Below, piece by piece: positions 21,486 to 34,349 of a stretch of 64,000 bases of DNA; the stretch's first letter is position 1, and every line of letters begins with the position of its first letter. A model generated the notes under the pieces. It made no database searches, had not been told where the DNA came from, and saw nothing but the letters and a program-made list of their open reading frames with translations. Source of the stretch: Anomaloglossus baeobatrachus (lineage: Eukaryota; Chordata; Amphibia; Anura; Aromobatidae). A program made the position numbers and the translations under genes. Location of the stretch: assembly GCF_048569485.1 (NCBI RefSeq), contig NC_134354.1:81158164-81222163 (forward strand). The letters are read 5' to 3'.

Positions 21486-22352
21486 TTAAAGGAAACCTGT
21501 CACCACTTTTTTGGTGGTAGAGGTTGTCCTCTACTAAATGACTACTCTACTTCTCTCCAACACCAGCACCGCCCCTCTCTTCTATCAGTGATCTTGTCAC
21601 ATAAACAATGTCAAGTGAGCGCTGCAGCCTGTCAGGAGATCGCGAGCGGGTACAGAGCTCAGAGCGGAGCAGAGGCACCGGTACGGGAAGTATGGCCTTG
21701 GAGACATTTCTTTCTTTAGAGGGAACCTGTCACCACTTTTTTGGCATATAAGCTGCGGCCACCACCACCGGGCTCTTATATACAGCATGTTAGAATTCTC
21801 TATATAACAGCCCAGGCCGGGGGTATAACATAAAAAACACTTTATAATACTTACCTAACGGTCGCACTATGGGCCTAATGGGTGTCTCCGTCATCCGGTC
21901 CCGGGGCCACCTCTTTTGGCCATCTTCATCCTTTTTCTGAAGCCTGGGTGCATGACGCGGCTACGTTATACTCACTTGCCGATCCTGCACAGGCGCGACC
22001 GTTAGGTAAGTATTATAAAGTGTTTTTTATGTTCTACCCCCGGCCTGGGCTTTTATATACAGCATTCAAACATGCTGTATTATAAGAGCCCGGTGGTGGT
22101 GGCCGTAACTTATAGGCCAAAAAAGTGGTGACAGGTTCCCTTTTAAAGAAAGAAATGGCTCCAAGGCCATACTTACGTCCCGTACCGGTGCCGCTGCTCC
22201 ACTCTGAGCTCTGTACCCGCTCGTGATCTCCTGACAGGCTGCAGCGCTTACTTGACATTGTTTATGTGACAAGATCACTGGCAGAAGAGAGGAGTGGTGC
22301 TGGTCTTGGATAGAAGTAGAGTAGTCATTTAGCAGAGGACAACCCCTTTTAA
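21486..22352. mobile_element. TTAA-flanked foldback (T2/Kolobok-like) with a second foldback inside
   Basis: The outer ends start TTAAAGGAAACCTGTCACC at 21486 and end as the inverse ...cccctttTAA at 22352. The arms pair over most of their length. This fits the TTAAAGGRR end rule known for T2/Kolobok MITEs of frogs. A related foldback (about 21716-22146, ends GAGGGAACCTGTCACC and GGTGACAGGTTCCCTTTTAA) sits in its centre. No transposase frame is present, so both are non-autonomous. Confidence 0.75.
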
Positions 22353-23129
<777 letters not shown>

Positions 23130-23529
23130 GATGCACAACAGGGAATGGTGATTGTGTGTCCTTGCGCTGGTGACCGCACTATGACATCAGTATTTTATAC
23201 TTACAGAACTAGAGGCATCTAATGCTTGGAACTGATGTGGCCAAGTGGGTTCTGTCACCAGTCAGTGGTCCACCGGTAAGTTGGCCGATTCTGGGTTACT
23301 GGACATTGTGGATCGCGCTGAAGAACAACTGATGTGAAATTGGCATGTGTCAGCTTTAACAACGTGGGACGCTACCGCCTACCTGAATGTCTCATCTATT
23401 CTGCTCCAGTGTTAACCTTTTCTTATTGTTTTCTCTCAAATTTCATATTGAACATTTTACAGTTTTTAAACTTTTTTCTTAAGAGGTCAGCAAGAAAAGC
23501 ACAATGCCTGCTAAAAATGTTATATTTGG
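23130..23529 (+). other. ARL13B 3' UTR or downstream sequence
   Basis: Non-coding sequence directly after the ARL13B stop. The extent of the UTR is unknown, since no canonical polyadenylation signal was recognised. Confidence 0.5.
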
Positions 23530-23797
23530 TTAAAGGGGTTGTATCAACCCCCATCACAAAATCAGTGATCAGTTGATGATTGCCTCAAACCCTACTTTTG
23601 CAGTATCCAGGTGGCCACCAAAGGGGGAGGGTCTAGTATTACAAGGCCACACATTGACAAGAATGGTCATCTATGTTATAAAGGAGCCCACGAGAATGGA
23701 AGCTTTTTGTAAAAAGTCCACCTTTTTGGGTCATGGAGGGGCTGCTGAGCATATTATCTCCATATATCTTAAGGTTTACAAGAGACAATCCCTTTAA
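23530..23797. mobile_element. Short TTAA-flanked MITE (T2/Kolobok-like)
   Basis: Starts TTAAAGGGGTTGTATC and ends GAGACAATCCCTTTAA, so the first dozen bases are inverted and both ends obey the TTAAAGG rule with a TTAA target. It is non-coding and about 268 bp. Confidence 0.6.
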
Positions 23798-23944
23798 GAA
23801 TGGCCTCACTTGCTGCTGAATTGATACAGATATATTACTGCTGATTTAACTCCATGAACGTTCGCTTTTACATTTCCTGATGTGTCATGGGGGCACGATC
23901 GCATTACTAGTAATCTGTGTGACTTGGAATCTCAATGTTACAAT

Positions 23945-24098
23945 TTTTATCACCAGACCCTGGTAACCCTGCGTTTTTATCACCAGACCCTGGTAACCCT
24001 GCGTTTTTATCACCAGACCCTGGTAACCCTGCGTTTTTATCACCAGACCCTGGTAACCCTGCGTTTTTATCACCAGACCCTGGTAACCGTGCGTTTTT
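23945..24098. repeat. 30-bp tandem repeat, about five units
   Basis: The unit TTTTTATCACCAGACCCTGG plus taaccctgcg repeats about five times with almost no variation. The last unit differs by one base. Because 30 is a multiple of three, several frames stay open across it, but no protein is implied. Confidence 0.9.
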
Positions 24099-25808
24099 AA
24101 TGTTTTTTTTTTTTTTTTTTTAATACTACAGCAAACCTTTCTTCTGCATTTAAAAATGCAACTTTTTTTTTTTTTGCTTTCATTTTTTTCAGGCTCCACA
24201 AAGCAACAAACTGCACTGATCACATCCACTTTGCTTGGACATTTATGCCGTGTTCACATAAAATGTGTAAATGCTGAGTTTTTGGGGGGTTTTTTGCACA
24301 CATTCTGTTGTATTTAAAGGGAACCTGTCACCACTTTTTTTGGCTATAAGCTGTGGCCACCACCATAGGGCTCTTATATACAGCATTCTAACATACTGTA
24401 TATAAGAGCCCAGGCCGCTGTGAGAACTTAAAAAACAGTTTATAATACTCATCTAATGGTCGCGCTGCGATGGAATTGGGTCACGGAGGAGTCTCCGTTG
24501 TCCGGTGCCGGCGTTGCCTCTTCGGTGCATGACGCGTCCGACGTCATCCACACTCGCCGGCATTCAGGTCCTGAGCAGGGCACATCAGAGTATTGTAGTG
24601 CGCCTGCGCAGGACTGGCGAGTGTGTGTGACGTAGACGCGTCATGCACACAGGCTTCAGAAAGAGGCCGAAGATGGCCGAAAGATGCGGCGCTGGCACCG
24701 GAGAACGGAGACTCCTCCGTGACCCAATTCCACCGCAGCGCGACCGTTAGATGAGTATTATAAACTGTTTTTTCTTTGTTGCTCCATTGGGAGACCCAGA
24801 CAATTGGGTGTATAGCTTCTGCCTCCGGAGGCCACACAAAGTATTACACTGAAAAGTGTAACCCCTCCCCTCTGCCTATACACCCTCCCGTGCATCACGG
24901 GCTCCTCAGTTTTATGCTTTGTGTGGAAGGAGGCACACATCCACTCATGCATTCCCATTTTAGTCAGCAGCAGCTGCTGATTTTATCGGTTGGAAGAAAA
25001 GTGGGCCCCCACAGGGCCCCCGGCATGCTCCCTTCTCACCCCACTACGTCGGCGGTGCTGTTAAGGTTGAGGTACCCATTGCGGGTACAGAGGCTGGAGC
25101 CACATGCCGTTTTCCTTCACCATCCCTTAGAGGCTCTGGGAGAAGTGGGATCCTGACCGGTCATCCATTCACTGGGACCGGGCTCCCTCCGCAGCCCCTG
25201 TGGGAATCTGCCGGACAGGAGTCTATGTATCCTCAGGGACAGGGCCCTGCATCTAAAGGTACTCTGTGTCCCCATGGGGACTGTGCATGGAGCGCTTGTT
25301 TCACAGACGCTGCAGCAGCTGCTGGTTTGTGAAGACCGGGACTTCCGCGCCGACCGAGCCTGTTTGTCGGCCGCGGTATTAAATTTAGTCCCCGGCTTCA
25401 TTGCGGCCTAGTACCATAACTCCCGCCCCCGGGCCTGCCAGTCAGGGGTAAGGGCGGGACGGTCGACCTGACGTCGGCAGTGAGGGCTGGAGCATACTTT
25501 AGGTTTCCTCCCCCCCCTCACTGATCACTGTGGGGCCCCAGATTTCCGCACTTTACTAGTCGCCGCCCACGGCTCCCTCCTCCCCTGAGAGCTCCGGCAG
25601 CCACCCAATCCTCCTCGTCCAACAGGCCAGAGAAAGGCCAGAGGAACTCCTATGCGTGGCGGTCTAAGTCACGCCCCCAAAAAAACCGCCGGAGGCACTG
25701 CCTCCAAGGCGGCCTCATGACTTTCGGCCTCCCCGAACCGCATCCTCGGTCGGTGGCAGGCTCTCCCGCTTTTGCGACGCCTGGTGGCCACATGTCCAAG
25801 ACCGATGG

Positions 25809-26927
25809 GTGAGAGACATTCTGTCTCACGGTTACAGGATAGAGCTCAGCTCTCGTCCTCCGACTCGTTTCTTCAGAACATCTCCGCCCCCATCTCGGGC
25901 CGGCGCACTTTTTCAGGCTGTGGGCGTTCTGAAGACAGAAGGAGTGGTGATTCCCGTTCCCCCTCAGGAACATGGTCACGGCTTCTACTCCAACTTGTTC
26001 GTGGTGACAAAGAAGGACGGATCATTCCGTCCCGTTCTGGACCTCAAACTGCTCAACAGGCATGTGAGCACCAGAAGGTTTCGGATGGAATCTCTCCGCT
26101 CGGTCATCGCTTCGATGTCACAAGGAGACTTCCTAGCATCAATCGACATCAAGGATGCTTATCTCAATGTGCCGATCGCACCCGAACATCAACGCTTCCT
26201 GCGTTTCGCCATCGGGGACGAACACCTTCAGTTCGTGGCACTGCCTTTCGGCCTGGCGACAGCCCCACGGGTCTTCACCAAGGTCATGGCATCCGTTGTG
26301 GCGGTCCTACACTCTCAGGGACACTCGGTGATCCCTTACTTAGACGATCTCCTAGTCAGGGCACCCTCCCGGGTGGCATGTCAACACAGCCTGACCGTCG
26401 CTCTGGCGACTCTCCAGCAGTTTGGGTGGCTCATCAACTTCCCAAAGTCCAAGTTGACACCAACCCAATCACTGACTTACCTCGGGATGGAGTTTCATAC
26501 TCACTCAGCGGTAGTCAAGCTACCGCTGGACAAACCGCTTTCGCTGCAGACAGGGGTGCAATCTCTTCTTCGGGGTCAGTCACACCCCTTGAGGCGCCTC
26601 ATGCACTTCCTGGGGAAGATGGTGGCAGCAATGGAGGCAGTGCCCTTCGCGCAGTTCCATCTGCGCCCACTCCAATGGGACATTCTCCGCAAATGGGACA
26701 GGAGGTCGACGTCCCTCGACAGGAACGTCTCTCTTTCCCTTGCAACCAAGACGTCACTTCAGTGGTGGCTCCTTCCCAACTCTCTGTCGCAGGGAAAATC
26801 CTTCCTACCCCCAACCTGGGCTGTGGTCATGACGGACGCGAGCCTGTCAGGGTGGGGAGCGGTTTTTCTCCACCACAGGGCTCAGGGAGCTCAGAGTCTT
26901 CCCTTCAGATCAATGTTCTGGAGATAA
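25809..26927 (+). pseudogene. DIRS-D reverse transcriptase part
   Basis: Shows the RT blocks LDLKLLNRHV, SIDIKDAYLNVPIA, LPFGLATAPRVF and YLDDLLVRAPS, running into the start of RNase H (VVMTDASLSGWGAVF). It is part of the DIRS-D fossil; RNase H, methyltransferase-like and recombinase parts follow downstream. Not a host gene. Confidence 0.85.
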
Positions 26928-27999
26928 GGGCAGTGTATCTAGCCCTAAAGGCGTTCCATCGGTGGCTGGAGGGCAGGCAGATCCGCATACAGTCGGACAA
27001 CGCCACGGCGGTTGCGTACATCAACCACCAGGGCGGCACGCGCAGCCGTCAAGCCTTCCAGGAAGTCCGGCGGATTCTGCTGTGGGCGGAAGCCACAGCC
27101 TCCACCATCTCCGCAGTTCACATCCCGGGCGTAGAAAACTGGGAAGCAGATTTTCTCAGTCGTCAAGGCATGGATGCGGGGGAATGGGGGAATGGTCTCT
27201 TCACCCAGACGTGTTTCGAGAGATCTGTCGCCGCTGGGGAACACCGGACGTCGATCTCATGGCGTCACGGCACAACAACAAGGTCCCGGCCTTCATGGCA
27301 CGGTCTCAAGATCACAGAGCTCTGGCGGCGGACGCGTTAGTTCAGGATTGGTCGCAGTTTCGACTGCCATACATGTTTCCTCCTCTGGCGGTGTTGCCCA
27401 GAGTGTTACGCAAGATCAGATCCGACTGTCGTCGCGCCATTCTCGTCGCTCCAGATTGGCCGAGGCGGTCGTGGTACCCGGATCTGTGGCATCTCACGGT
27501 GGGTCAGCCGTGGGCGCTTCCAGACCGCACAGACCTGCTGTCACAAGGGCCGTTTTTCCATCTGAATTCTGCGGCCCTCAACCTGACTGTGTGGCCATTG
27601 AGTCCTGGCTCCTAGCGTCGTCGGGTTTATCTCAGGATGTCATTGCCACTATGAGACAGGCCAGGAAACCAACGTCCGCCAAGATCTATTACAGGTCGTG
27701 GCGGATCTTCTTGTCCTGGTGCTCTGATAAGGGTTTTACTCCCTGGCCTTTTGCCTTACCTATTTTTCTTTCATTCCTTCAATCCGGAATGGACAAGGGT
27801 TTGTCACTCGGCTCTCTCAAGGGACAAGTATCGGCGCTCTCAGTATTTTTTCAAAAGCGCCTGGCAAGGCTTCCGCAGGTCCGCACGTTCCTGCAGGGAG
27901 TTTGCCACATAGTTCCACCCTACAAGCGTCCGCTGGAACCCTGGGACCTTAACAGGGTGTTAATGGCTCTTCAAAAACCACCTTTCGAGCCGCTGAGGG

Positions 28000-28581
28000 A
28001 TGTGTCTTTATCACGTCTTGCTTGCAGCGCTGTCATGCAAATCCCCTTTCCTGGTTTTTCACCAGGATAAGGTGGTTCTGCGTCCTGTCCCGGAGTTTCT
28101 CCCTAAGGTGGTATCTCCTTTTCATCTCAATCAGGATATCTCCTTACCGTCATTTTGCCCTCATCCAGTTCACCAGTGTGAAAAGGATTTGCATTCATTA
28201 GATCTAGTGAGAGCACTCCGGCTCTACGTGTCTCGCACGGCGCCCCTGCGCCGTTCAGATGCGCTCTTTGTCCTGGTCGCTGGCCAGCGTAAGGGTTCGC
28301 AGGCTTCCAAGTCAACCTTGGCTCGGTGGATCAAGGAACCGATTCTTGAAGCCTACCGTTCTTCGGAGCTTCCTCTTCCTTCGGGCCTGAAAGCCCATTC
28401 TACCAGAGCCGTGGGTGCGTCCTGGGCTTTGCGACACCGGGCTACGGCTCAGCAGGTGTGTCAGGCAGCTACCTGGTCTAGTCTGCACACCTTCACAAAA
28501 CACTATCAAGTGCATACCTATGCTTCGGCAGATGCCAGTCTAGGTAGGCGAGTCCTTCAGGCGGCGGTTGCCCACCTGTAG
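28000..28581 (+). pseudogene. DIRS-D tyrosine recombinase, catalytic part
   Basis: Contains the H-x-x-R box (LKAHSTRAVGASWAL) and the Tyr nucleophile context (FTKHYQVHTYASADA) of the DIRS recombinase. It is part of the DIRS-D fossil. Confidence 0.8.
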
Positions 28582-29202
28582 GAAGGGGTCGTTTTCGGCT
28601 CTCTTTTATTGAGGTATTCTTTTACCCACCCAGGGACTGCTTTTGGACGTCCCAATTGTCTGGGTCTCCCAATGGAGCGACAAAGAAGAAGGGAATTTTG
28701 TTTACTTACCGTAAATTCCTTTTCTTCTAGCTCCTATTGGGAGACCCAGCACCCGCCCCTGTTCCCTTCGGCTGGTTGTTCTTTTCTGTACACATGTTGT
28801 TCATGTTGAATTGTTCTTTTGGTTATGGTTTCAGTTCTCCGAACATCCTTCGGATTGAATTTACCCCAGACCAATTTATAAGTTTCCTCCTTCCTGCTTT
28901 TGCACCAAAACTGAGGAGCCCGTGATGCACGGGAGGGTGTATAGGCAGAGGGGAGGGGTTACACTTTTCAGTGTAATACTTTGTGTGGCCTCCGGAGGCA
29001 GAAGCTATACACCCAATTGTCTGGGTCTCCCAATAGGAGCTAGAAGAAAAGGAATTTACGGTAAGTAAACAAAATTCCCTTCTTTAAGTTCTCACAGCGG
29101 CCTGGGCTCTTATATACAGCATTCTAACATGCTGTATATAAGAGCCCTGGTGGTTGTGGTCGCAGCTTATAGCCAAAAAAAGTGGCGACCGGTTCCCTTT
29201 AA

Positions 29203-29648
29203 CTGTCCAAGCAAAGTGGATGTGATTTCATGACAACTTCACCCACTGAGAGCCTAAAGAAGTGGCTGAACTCTGCGGATTAGATCTGCACTCTGTGAAT
29301 GAGTGCTATTCTTGGTCGTAGCAACCAATCAGATCACTTCTTTTATTATAAAATATGCTTTGATTTGATATAAGCAGGAGTCTGATTGGTTGCTCTGGTG
29401 CAGCAGACACTGGTTTGTTTTTTTAGAGCCTACAGTCTGTGGACAATTGGGAAGCACTTCGGAGATGGAGTAAAGGCCAAATCCTTCGCCTAATTTCCAG
29501 AAACAGTTTCTGTAAATGTCATGTAAATTTTTTTGTGGGAAATGTTGTCCTCCCCCTTTTTTTTTTTTTTTTTTTTTTCCTTCAAGCGTTTTTGGAAGGA
29601 GAGCTGCTTTAATAAACTATTTGAAACCTCCATTTGCACGTACCCTAA
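29203..29648. other. Intergenic stretch, no gene seen
   Basis: Unremarkable sequence with a T run at about 29558-29580. The first 24 bases mirror the sequence at 24219-24241. Confidence 0.5.
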
Positions 29649-29790
29649 GGCCCCTTTCACAGTGCGTTCTTTCCCATGTTCAGCTTGCATCTGAACCCCA
29701 CTTCCTTACAAAACTGGATTGGGGTGTATGTGACATCAGGGCCATAATGATATGGTCACCACGTGCTCTACCATGCTTCATTCTAATCCC

Positions 29791-30030
29791 GATTTAGAGG
29801 AAGACCATCATCCACAGATAGTATATTAAAACCTTTGCTTTATTCTTCCAAAAGTTAAAACATAGACACCGTCCAGTCTACACATTTCGAACAAAAAATG
29901 TTCTTACTCATGATTAAGAACATTTTTTTGTTCGAAACGCGTACACCGGACGGTGTCTATGTTTTAACTTTTGGAAGAATAAAGCAAAGGTTTTAATATA
30001 CTATCTGCGGATGATGGTCTTCCTCTAATC
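29791..30030. repeat. Head-to-head inverted pair of hammerhead-like repeats
   Basis: Two arms of about 110 bp are near-perfect inverses around 29910. Each arm carries GTTCGAAACGCGTACACC-like sequence, then gacggtgtctatg and an aataaagc block. The arrangement resembles head-to-head terminal repeats of Penelope-like elements. The same order of motifs (CGAAACGC, then an AATAAAGC block) is seen at the 3' side of the Penelope-like element near 37.1 kb. Confidence 0.6.
29909..29940 (+). ncRNA. Hammerhead-like core (copy 2)
   Basis: CATGATTAA, stem GAACA, T-loop, TGTTC, CGAAACGC. The stem pairs perfectly and is followed by the CGAAAC box. The first box differs from canonical CUGAUGA, so this may be a decayed ribozyme. 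Stem bases differ from the copies at 22608 and 37094 but keep pairing. Confidence 0.45.
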
Positions 30031-30654
30031 TGGATTGCTTCTGTTCAGGAACCGGCCTGATATTTTCCGTGCACCGCACCATCTGAGATATCCTATCTAC
30101 TCTGGTGAGCTGAACTGGTCTCTTGTTTCTGTGTTGGATGCTTCATTCTAAGGCCACTGTCGCACTGCATTCCTCTTCCCATTCAGTGCTCTCGTCGAGG
30201 CTTCCGTCCGAACCCCCTGCAAAACAGGTTTCAAATGCATAAGCTTACGGGGCCATTGACTATAATGGTGCAGACGGAATCACCGTGTGCTCTGTCGTGC
30301 ACCATTTTTGGGAGTATACGCCTATAGCAGGCAGACCCCAGATGTAGTAGACTGCGTCTGGCTGTCCGCCTCCAGAAAGCATATACTCCCGAAAATGATG
30401 TATGACAGAGCACATTTTGACTCTGTCTGCACCATTCTAGTCAGTGGCCCCATTGGCTCATACGTCCGAAACACGTTTTGTGGGGGGTTCGGACAGAATC
30501 CCCGATGGGACCAGTGAACGGGAAGAGGAACGCAATGTGAAAGCAGCCTTAGCTGCATAATGCTTCTTTTGGAGGTGTACAGTTGGTGTCCAATAGGCGT
30601 ATACGGCAGACACTGGACCACTGAATGCGGGGAAGAACGCAGTTGAAAGGGGCA

Positions 30655-31151
30655 TAATACACTATATATCAAAATACATGGGAGCATCACAATTTACACA
30701 CAGTCATCAAAAACGGGGTCTCTGCTTTTGGCCATGAGGGGACTGCAGCTCCGGGTCATGGGAGGAGCATCTACCACCCCATATGATTCCAGTATTCCTG
30801 GCCTCTCACTGTATTTATGCAGCCACTCTCTTTCTACTGCTGAGTATGATCTTCAATGGTACTGTATATAACAATTGTATATAATTTTATGAATCTTATT
30901 GGTACACTACAAAACCTGAAGTAAAGTTACGTGAATATCACAAAGTGCTCTGTGTTTATTTCTCCTTTTTGGTTTTGCGGCAAAACATTGACTTGTGGCT
31001 GAAGATTGTCCCACGGCCACAGTCACAAGGAATAATGGTGAATGGGGTTCACTTTCTGCCAACAGTGTAATCGCAACCACTTACAGGTCACAACACATCC
31101 CATTTACTGATTACTGTCAATATGGCTTTGCCATGTCACCACGCAGCCTTA
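30655..31151. other. Intergenic stretch, no gene seen
   Basis: No element ends, long frames or RNA gene signatures recognised. Confidence 0.5.
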
Positions 31152-32316
31152 GGTTTTGTTCACACAGGGCGTTTTTGGGGGTCAGCAAAACTTGATCTCT
31201 TGGTAGTAAAGAATCTACATTTTTTGCTGTGTATTTGGTGTCATTTGTCTACAGTACATGTTTAAGTAAAGTTAGTTTCATTTACTAAAAAAGCAGCTGC
31301 GGTTCTTTATCACTCAATGCTTTCAATGGTGAAAAAAGCAGCAAAAGCGCTGAAAGAACTGACATTCTGCTTCTATCAAAAACAAAGAAAAAATGAAGAA
31401 TTTTACCATTTCATTCAGGGAAAAAAAAACGTGTGTGTATGAGATTTCTGGAATCTTATAGGATTTGCTGGTGCTGTAAGGCCCTGTGCGCACTAGAAAA
31501 AGGAATTTTCTTAAGAAAATTCGGGAGGCTCAGTACGATGTCCGCACCTGCGGGAAAATACCGCACCGAAATCCGCATCCAAATCCGTTTGTTGCGTTTT
31601 GCTGCGGAAATGCAGCCAGCGCCGGACTGGCTACTGGAGGAATCTCCAGTAATACCAGGCCTGGATTCAGTTACCTGCACTGAACTCCGGAGCTGTCACC
31701 TGAGCTCCGGAGTGCAGCCTAGACTAAACTGCGAGCGCCGAGTGATTGATTCCCCGGCGATTGCAGTTTAGTTCAGGCCGGGCTAATCTCCGGAGCTCAG
31801 GTGACGGCTCCGGAGTGCAGCCCGGCCTCTCTACAGCTGTCACCTGAGCTCCGGAGATCAGCCCGGCCTGAATTAAACTGCAATTGCCGGGGAATCAATC
31901 ACTCGGCGCTCACAGTTTAGTCTACGCTGCACTCCGGAGCTCAGGTGACAGCTCCGGAGTTCAGGGCAGGTAACTGAATCCAGGCCTGGCATGACTGGAG
32001 ATGTCTCCGGTAGCCAGTCCCGCAGCTACCTGCGGAAAATAAGTGACATGCAATTCTTTTTGCTGCGGGAATCCCGGCGCAAAACATGCAGCTGTCAAAA
32101 TCTGCCTAGTGCGCACAGCATTTTTTTTTTTCTATAGGATTTGCTGGTGAATCACTGCAGAGATGTTATGAACATGTTTTGCAGCGAAACATGCAGCAAA
32201 TCCGCGGGAAATTCCGTTTAGTGTGCACAAGGCCTAAAAAGCCGCTTTTTATTAGCATGGATTTGCATAAAACCATTGAAAAAACATGTAAAAAAACACC
32301 CTGTGTGAACATAGAC
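31152..32316. mobile_element. Nested palindromic MITEs with TTA/TAA duplications
   Basis: The outer copy has ends GGTTTTGTTCACACAGGG and CCCTGTGTGAACATAGAC, flanked by TTA on both sides. An inner copy (31480-32234) has ends GGCCCTGTGCGCACTAG and TAGTGTGCACAAGGCC, flanked by TAA. The inner copy's core (about 31620-32010) is itself a long palindrome rich in CTCCGGAG. No coding sequence. Confidence 0.7.
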
Positions 32317-32620
32317 TTATTGTGTGTTTTATAGTATATCCAAGAGGTGATGGGTGAAAAAACAACTCCAGCCTCATAACCTTACATTATGTCATGAAAC
32401 CCAGGTGGATAGCATCATTTCTAAGAGTGACCAATGTGGACCTCACATGAGCAGTCAGAGGACAGCGTGGAATACACAGGGCTGTGGAGTTGGTAAGCCG
32501 AACCTCCGACTAAATTTCCCTGACTCTTACTCTGATAAATTTACTGTAGTAAAATGGTAACATCAGCATTTTAATCATTATTATGATTCAATAATCAAGC
32601 TGTTGAGAGAACATAAAATA
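32317..32620. other. Intergenic stretch, no gene seen
   Basis: Unremarkable AT-rich sequence; nothing recognised. Confidence 0.45.
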
Positions 32621-32683
32621 TACTGCACAAAAAAATAAAGAACACAAAATACCATTGTGTTCCCTTTATTTTTTTGAGCAGTA
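32621..32683. mobile_element. Tiny TA-flanked MITE (Tc1/mariner type)
   Basis: About 63 bp, almost entirely inverted repeat: TACTGCACAAAAAAATAAAG against CTTTATTTTTTTGAGCAGTA. It is flanked by TA, as for Tc1/mariner-derived MITEs. Confidence 0.75.
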
Positions 32684-32857
32684 TATATTTATTGGAATAC
32701 AAGTTTAGAACACAAACTTTAATAAATTGGAAATATGCAATACACTGTGCAGTAAGTGGGAAAAACAGTTTGCACAAATATTATTCCATACAATCTTGTT
32801 AATGTATGAAATTGTTCTGAGAAATAGAATTGCCTCCATCAGATCCTCCTTCATAGA

Positions 32858-33090
32858 TAATAATAATAATAATAATAATAATTTTATTCATTTATATAGC
32901 GCTATTAATTCCACAGAGCTTTACATACATTTGCAACACTGTCCCCATTGGGGCTCACAATCTAGAGTCCCTATCTGTATGTCTTTGGAGTGTGGGAGAA
33001 AACCGGAGTACCCAGAGGAAACCCACACAAACACGGGGAGAACATACAAACTCCTTGCAGATAGTGTCCTTGGTGGGATTTTTATACCCT
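32858..33090 (-). mobile_element. tRNA-type SINE, tail part (V-SINE/DANA-like)
   Basis: On the minus strand this reads the widespread fish/frog SINE body (gtttcctctgggtactccgg, ccccaatggggacag, agcgctatataaatg) ending in a (TTA/ATA)n tail at 32858-32881. The tRNA-like head is missing. A head-containing piece of the same family is at 36442. Confidence 0.7.
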
Positions 33091-33256
33091 GAGATTGTTA
33101 GTGATGTTGCCCATGTGGCCACTACTTTGCCACCAACCCAACTTAAGATGACCTCAAATTTTACCTAATTATTTTAAGGCTGGAGAACAACCTCTCTACA
33201 CTAACTTGGGTTGGTGGCAAAGTGGTGGCCACATGGGCAACATCACTAACAATCTC
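33091..33256. repeat. Inverted repeat, arms about 50 bp
   Basis: GAGATTGTTAGTGATGTTGC through the ccaacccaa region (33091-33142) pairs with its inverse at 33206-33256. The loop is about 63 bp. Family unknown. Confidence 0.75.
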
Positions 33257-33902
33257 AGGGAATAAAATAGGGGAATCTCAGGGAATAAAAGAATTGCCTC
33301 ATGTACAGTTTTGATTAACGGTTGAACTCTTCTACTTCTTTGACCACATTTCAGAAACATTTTTCACTTCATGTCAGTCTGTTTGCTATGGGAGTGGAAT
33401 ATTTTTCCCTGTGGTAACACATTGCCTGTTCCATGTTGTCCAACTACTTTTCAAAATTAAACTCATCTGATGAGGCTGAAGATACGGCAGCAGTAGCACT
33501 GGCAGGATCAAAGTCCTCTTGCTCTTGGCATTGCTGTAGACACCTCCTAATTGCTACCTCAACCAGAGCTTATTTCCCTGCTGTTGGTCATCTAGCAATA
33601 TACAATGACTTGAGTCATTAAATAAGTACTGCCCCACTGAGTGGCTTGATCGACAATTGCCCCTTTTCCAGCATGTCTCATCAAGATGGAATCAGTTTTA
33701 GGGGTTCTGGCAGCAATAACCAATTTTCTCACTTTGCCAATCAGATTTCCACCATGTCCCTCTTGCAGACTCTCTCATTGCCAGCTGCAGCGTGTGCACA
33801 ACACAGCGCATGTGATAAATAGGAGAGATGTGAAGTAGTTTCAACAAGATCTAATTTTAAAGGATCATTTTGCTGTTCATTGAAAGTTTCGAGTTGCTTT
33901 AA
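33257..33902. other. Intergenic stretch, no gene seen
   Basis: The text around 33340-33850 reads like the reverse strand of a decayed transposase-type sequence, but no motif could be fixed. I make no call. Confidence 0.4.
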
Positions 33903-34346
33903 GGCTAGAATCACACTTGCGAGTGTAAAATCGGTCCGATTCTCATTCCAGAAAGTCGGACTATTTTAGTTCACGTTTCATCAGTGTGCTGTCAGTGTGC
34001 AATCAGTTTTTACCCTCAGCAGCTGCTACTCATGTACTGTTATGTACAGGAGCATTTACATTATTCTCTACTACTTGCTAGAAATCTATTGAGAAAAATG
34101 GATGTCACTAGGATGGTCCGTGTGACATCCGTTTTTTTTTTCACGTACCCATAGACTTGCATTGAAGAGACTTGTGCGAGAAACTCACCAAAACACAGCA
34201 TGCTGCGATTTTTTTTCTCAGTCCGATTTGGACTGAGAAAAAAATAGCAGATGGGAGCTGTCTCATTGATTAACATGGGTCAGAGTGCAATGTGAGATTT
34301 TCTCTCATTGCACTCGTGCAAGTTAATCGCAAGTGTGAAGCCGGCC
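33903..34346. mobile_element. Palindromic MITE, TAA duplication
   Basis: Ends GGCTAGAATCACACTTGCGA and TCGCAAGTGTGAAGCCGGCC, with TAA at 33900-33902 and 34347-34349. The interior also pairs (gtccgatttt.., catccgttttt..). PIF/Harbinger-like by duplication size. Confidence 0.75.
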
Positions 34347-34349
34347 TAA

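Larger units (their letters stand above)
24774..29082 (+). mobile_element. DIRS-D: DIRS retrotransposon fossil
   Basis: The left terminal repeat begins near 24774 (TTTGTTGCTCCATTGGGAG), and the right terminal repeat with internal complementary region spans about 28640-29082. Visible parts are RT (about 25.8-26.8 kb), RNase H, the methyltransferase-like tail (to about 27615) and the tyrosine recombinase (to 28581). Most of the gag part is not visible. It is broken, with a small number of breaks, and is a sister of DIRS-A by its terminal repeats. Confidence 0.88.
24314..29202. mobile_element. TTAA-flanked foldback (T2/Kolobok-like), entered by DIRS-D
   Basis: The left end is TTAAAGGGAACCTGTCACC at 24314 and the right end GGTTCCCTTTAA at 29202. 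The arms (about 24314-24560 and 24640-24773 plus 29083-29202) are near-perfect inverses around a centre near 24600. The interval 24774-29082 is a DIRS retrotransposon. The bases just outside are also inverted copies (24219-24241 against 29204-29226), so a larger palindrome surrounds the element. Same family as the inner foldback at 21716-22146. Confidence 0.8.
29649..30654. mobile_element. Palindromic MITE with nested insertions
   Basis: Left end GGCCCCTTTCACAGTGCGTT after TAA (29646-29648); right end AACGCAGTTGAAAGGGGCA before TAA (30655-30657). Inside are a foldback pair of hammerhead-bearing repeats (29791-30030) and another MITE (30152-30548, ends GGCCACTGTCGCACTGCATT and its inverse). 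Three-base TAA duplications fit PIF/Harbinger, but no transposase is present. Confidence 0.6.

Noticed and set aside
23882-24229. Frames across the 30-bp repeat after ARL13B
   Set aside because: Repeat length is a multiple of three, so frames stay open by construction.
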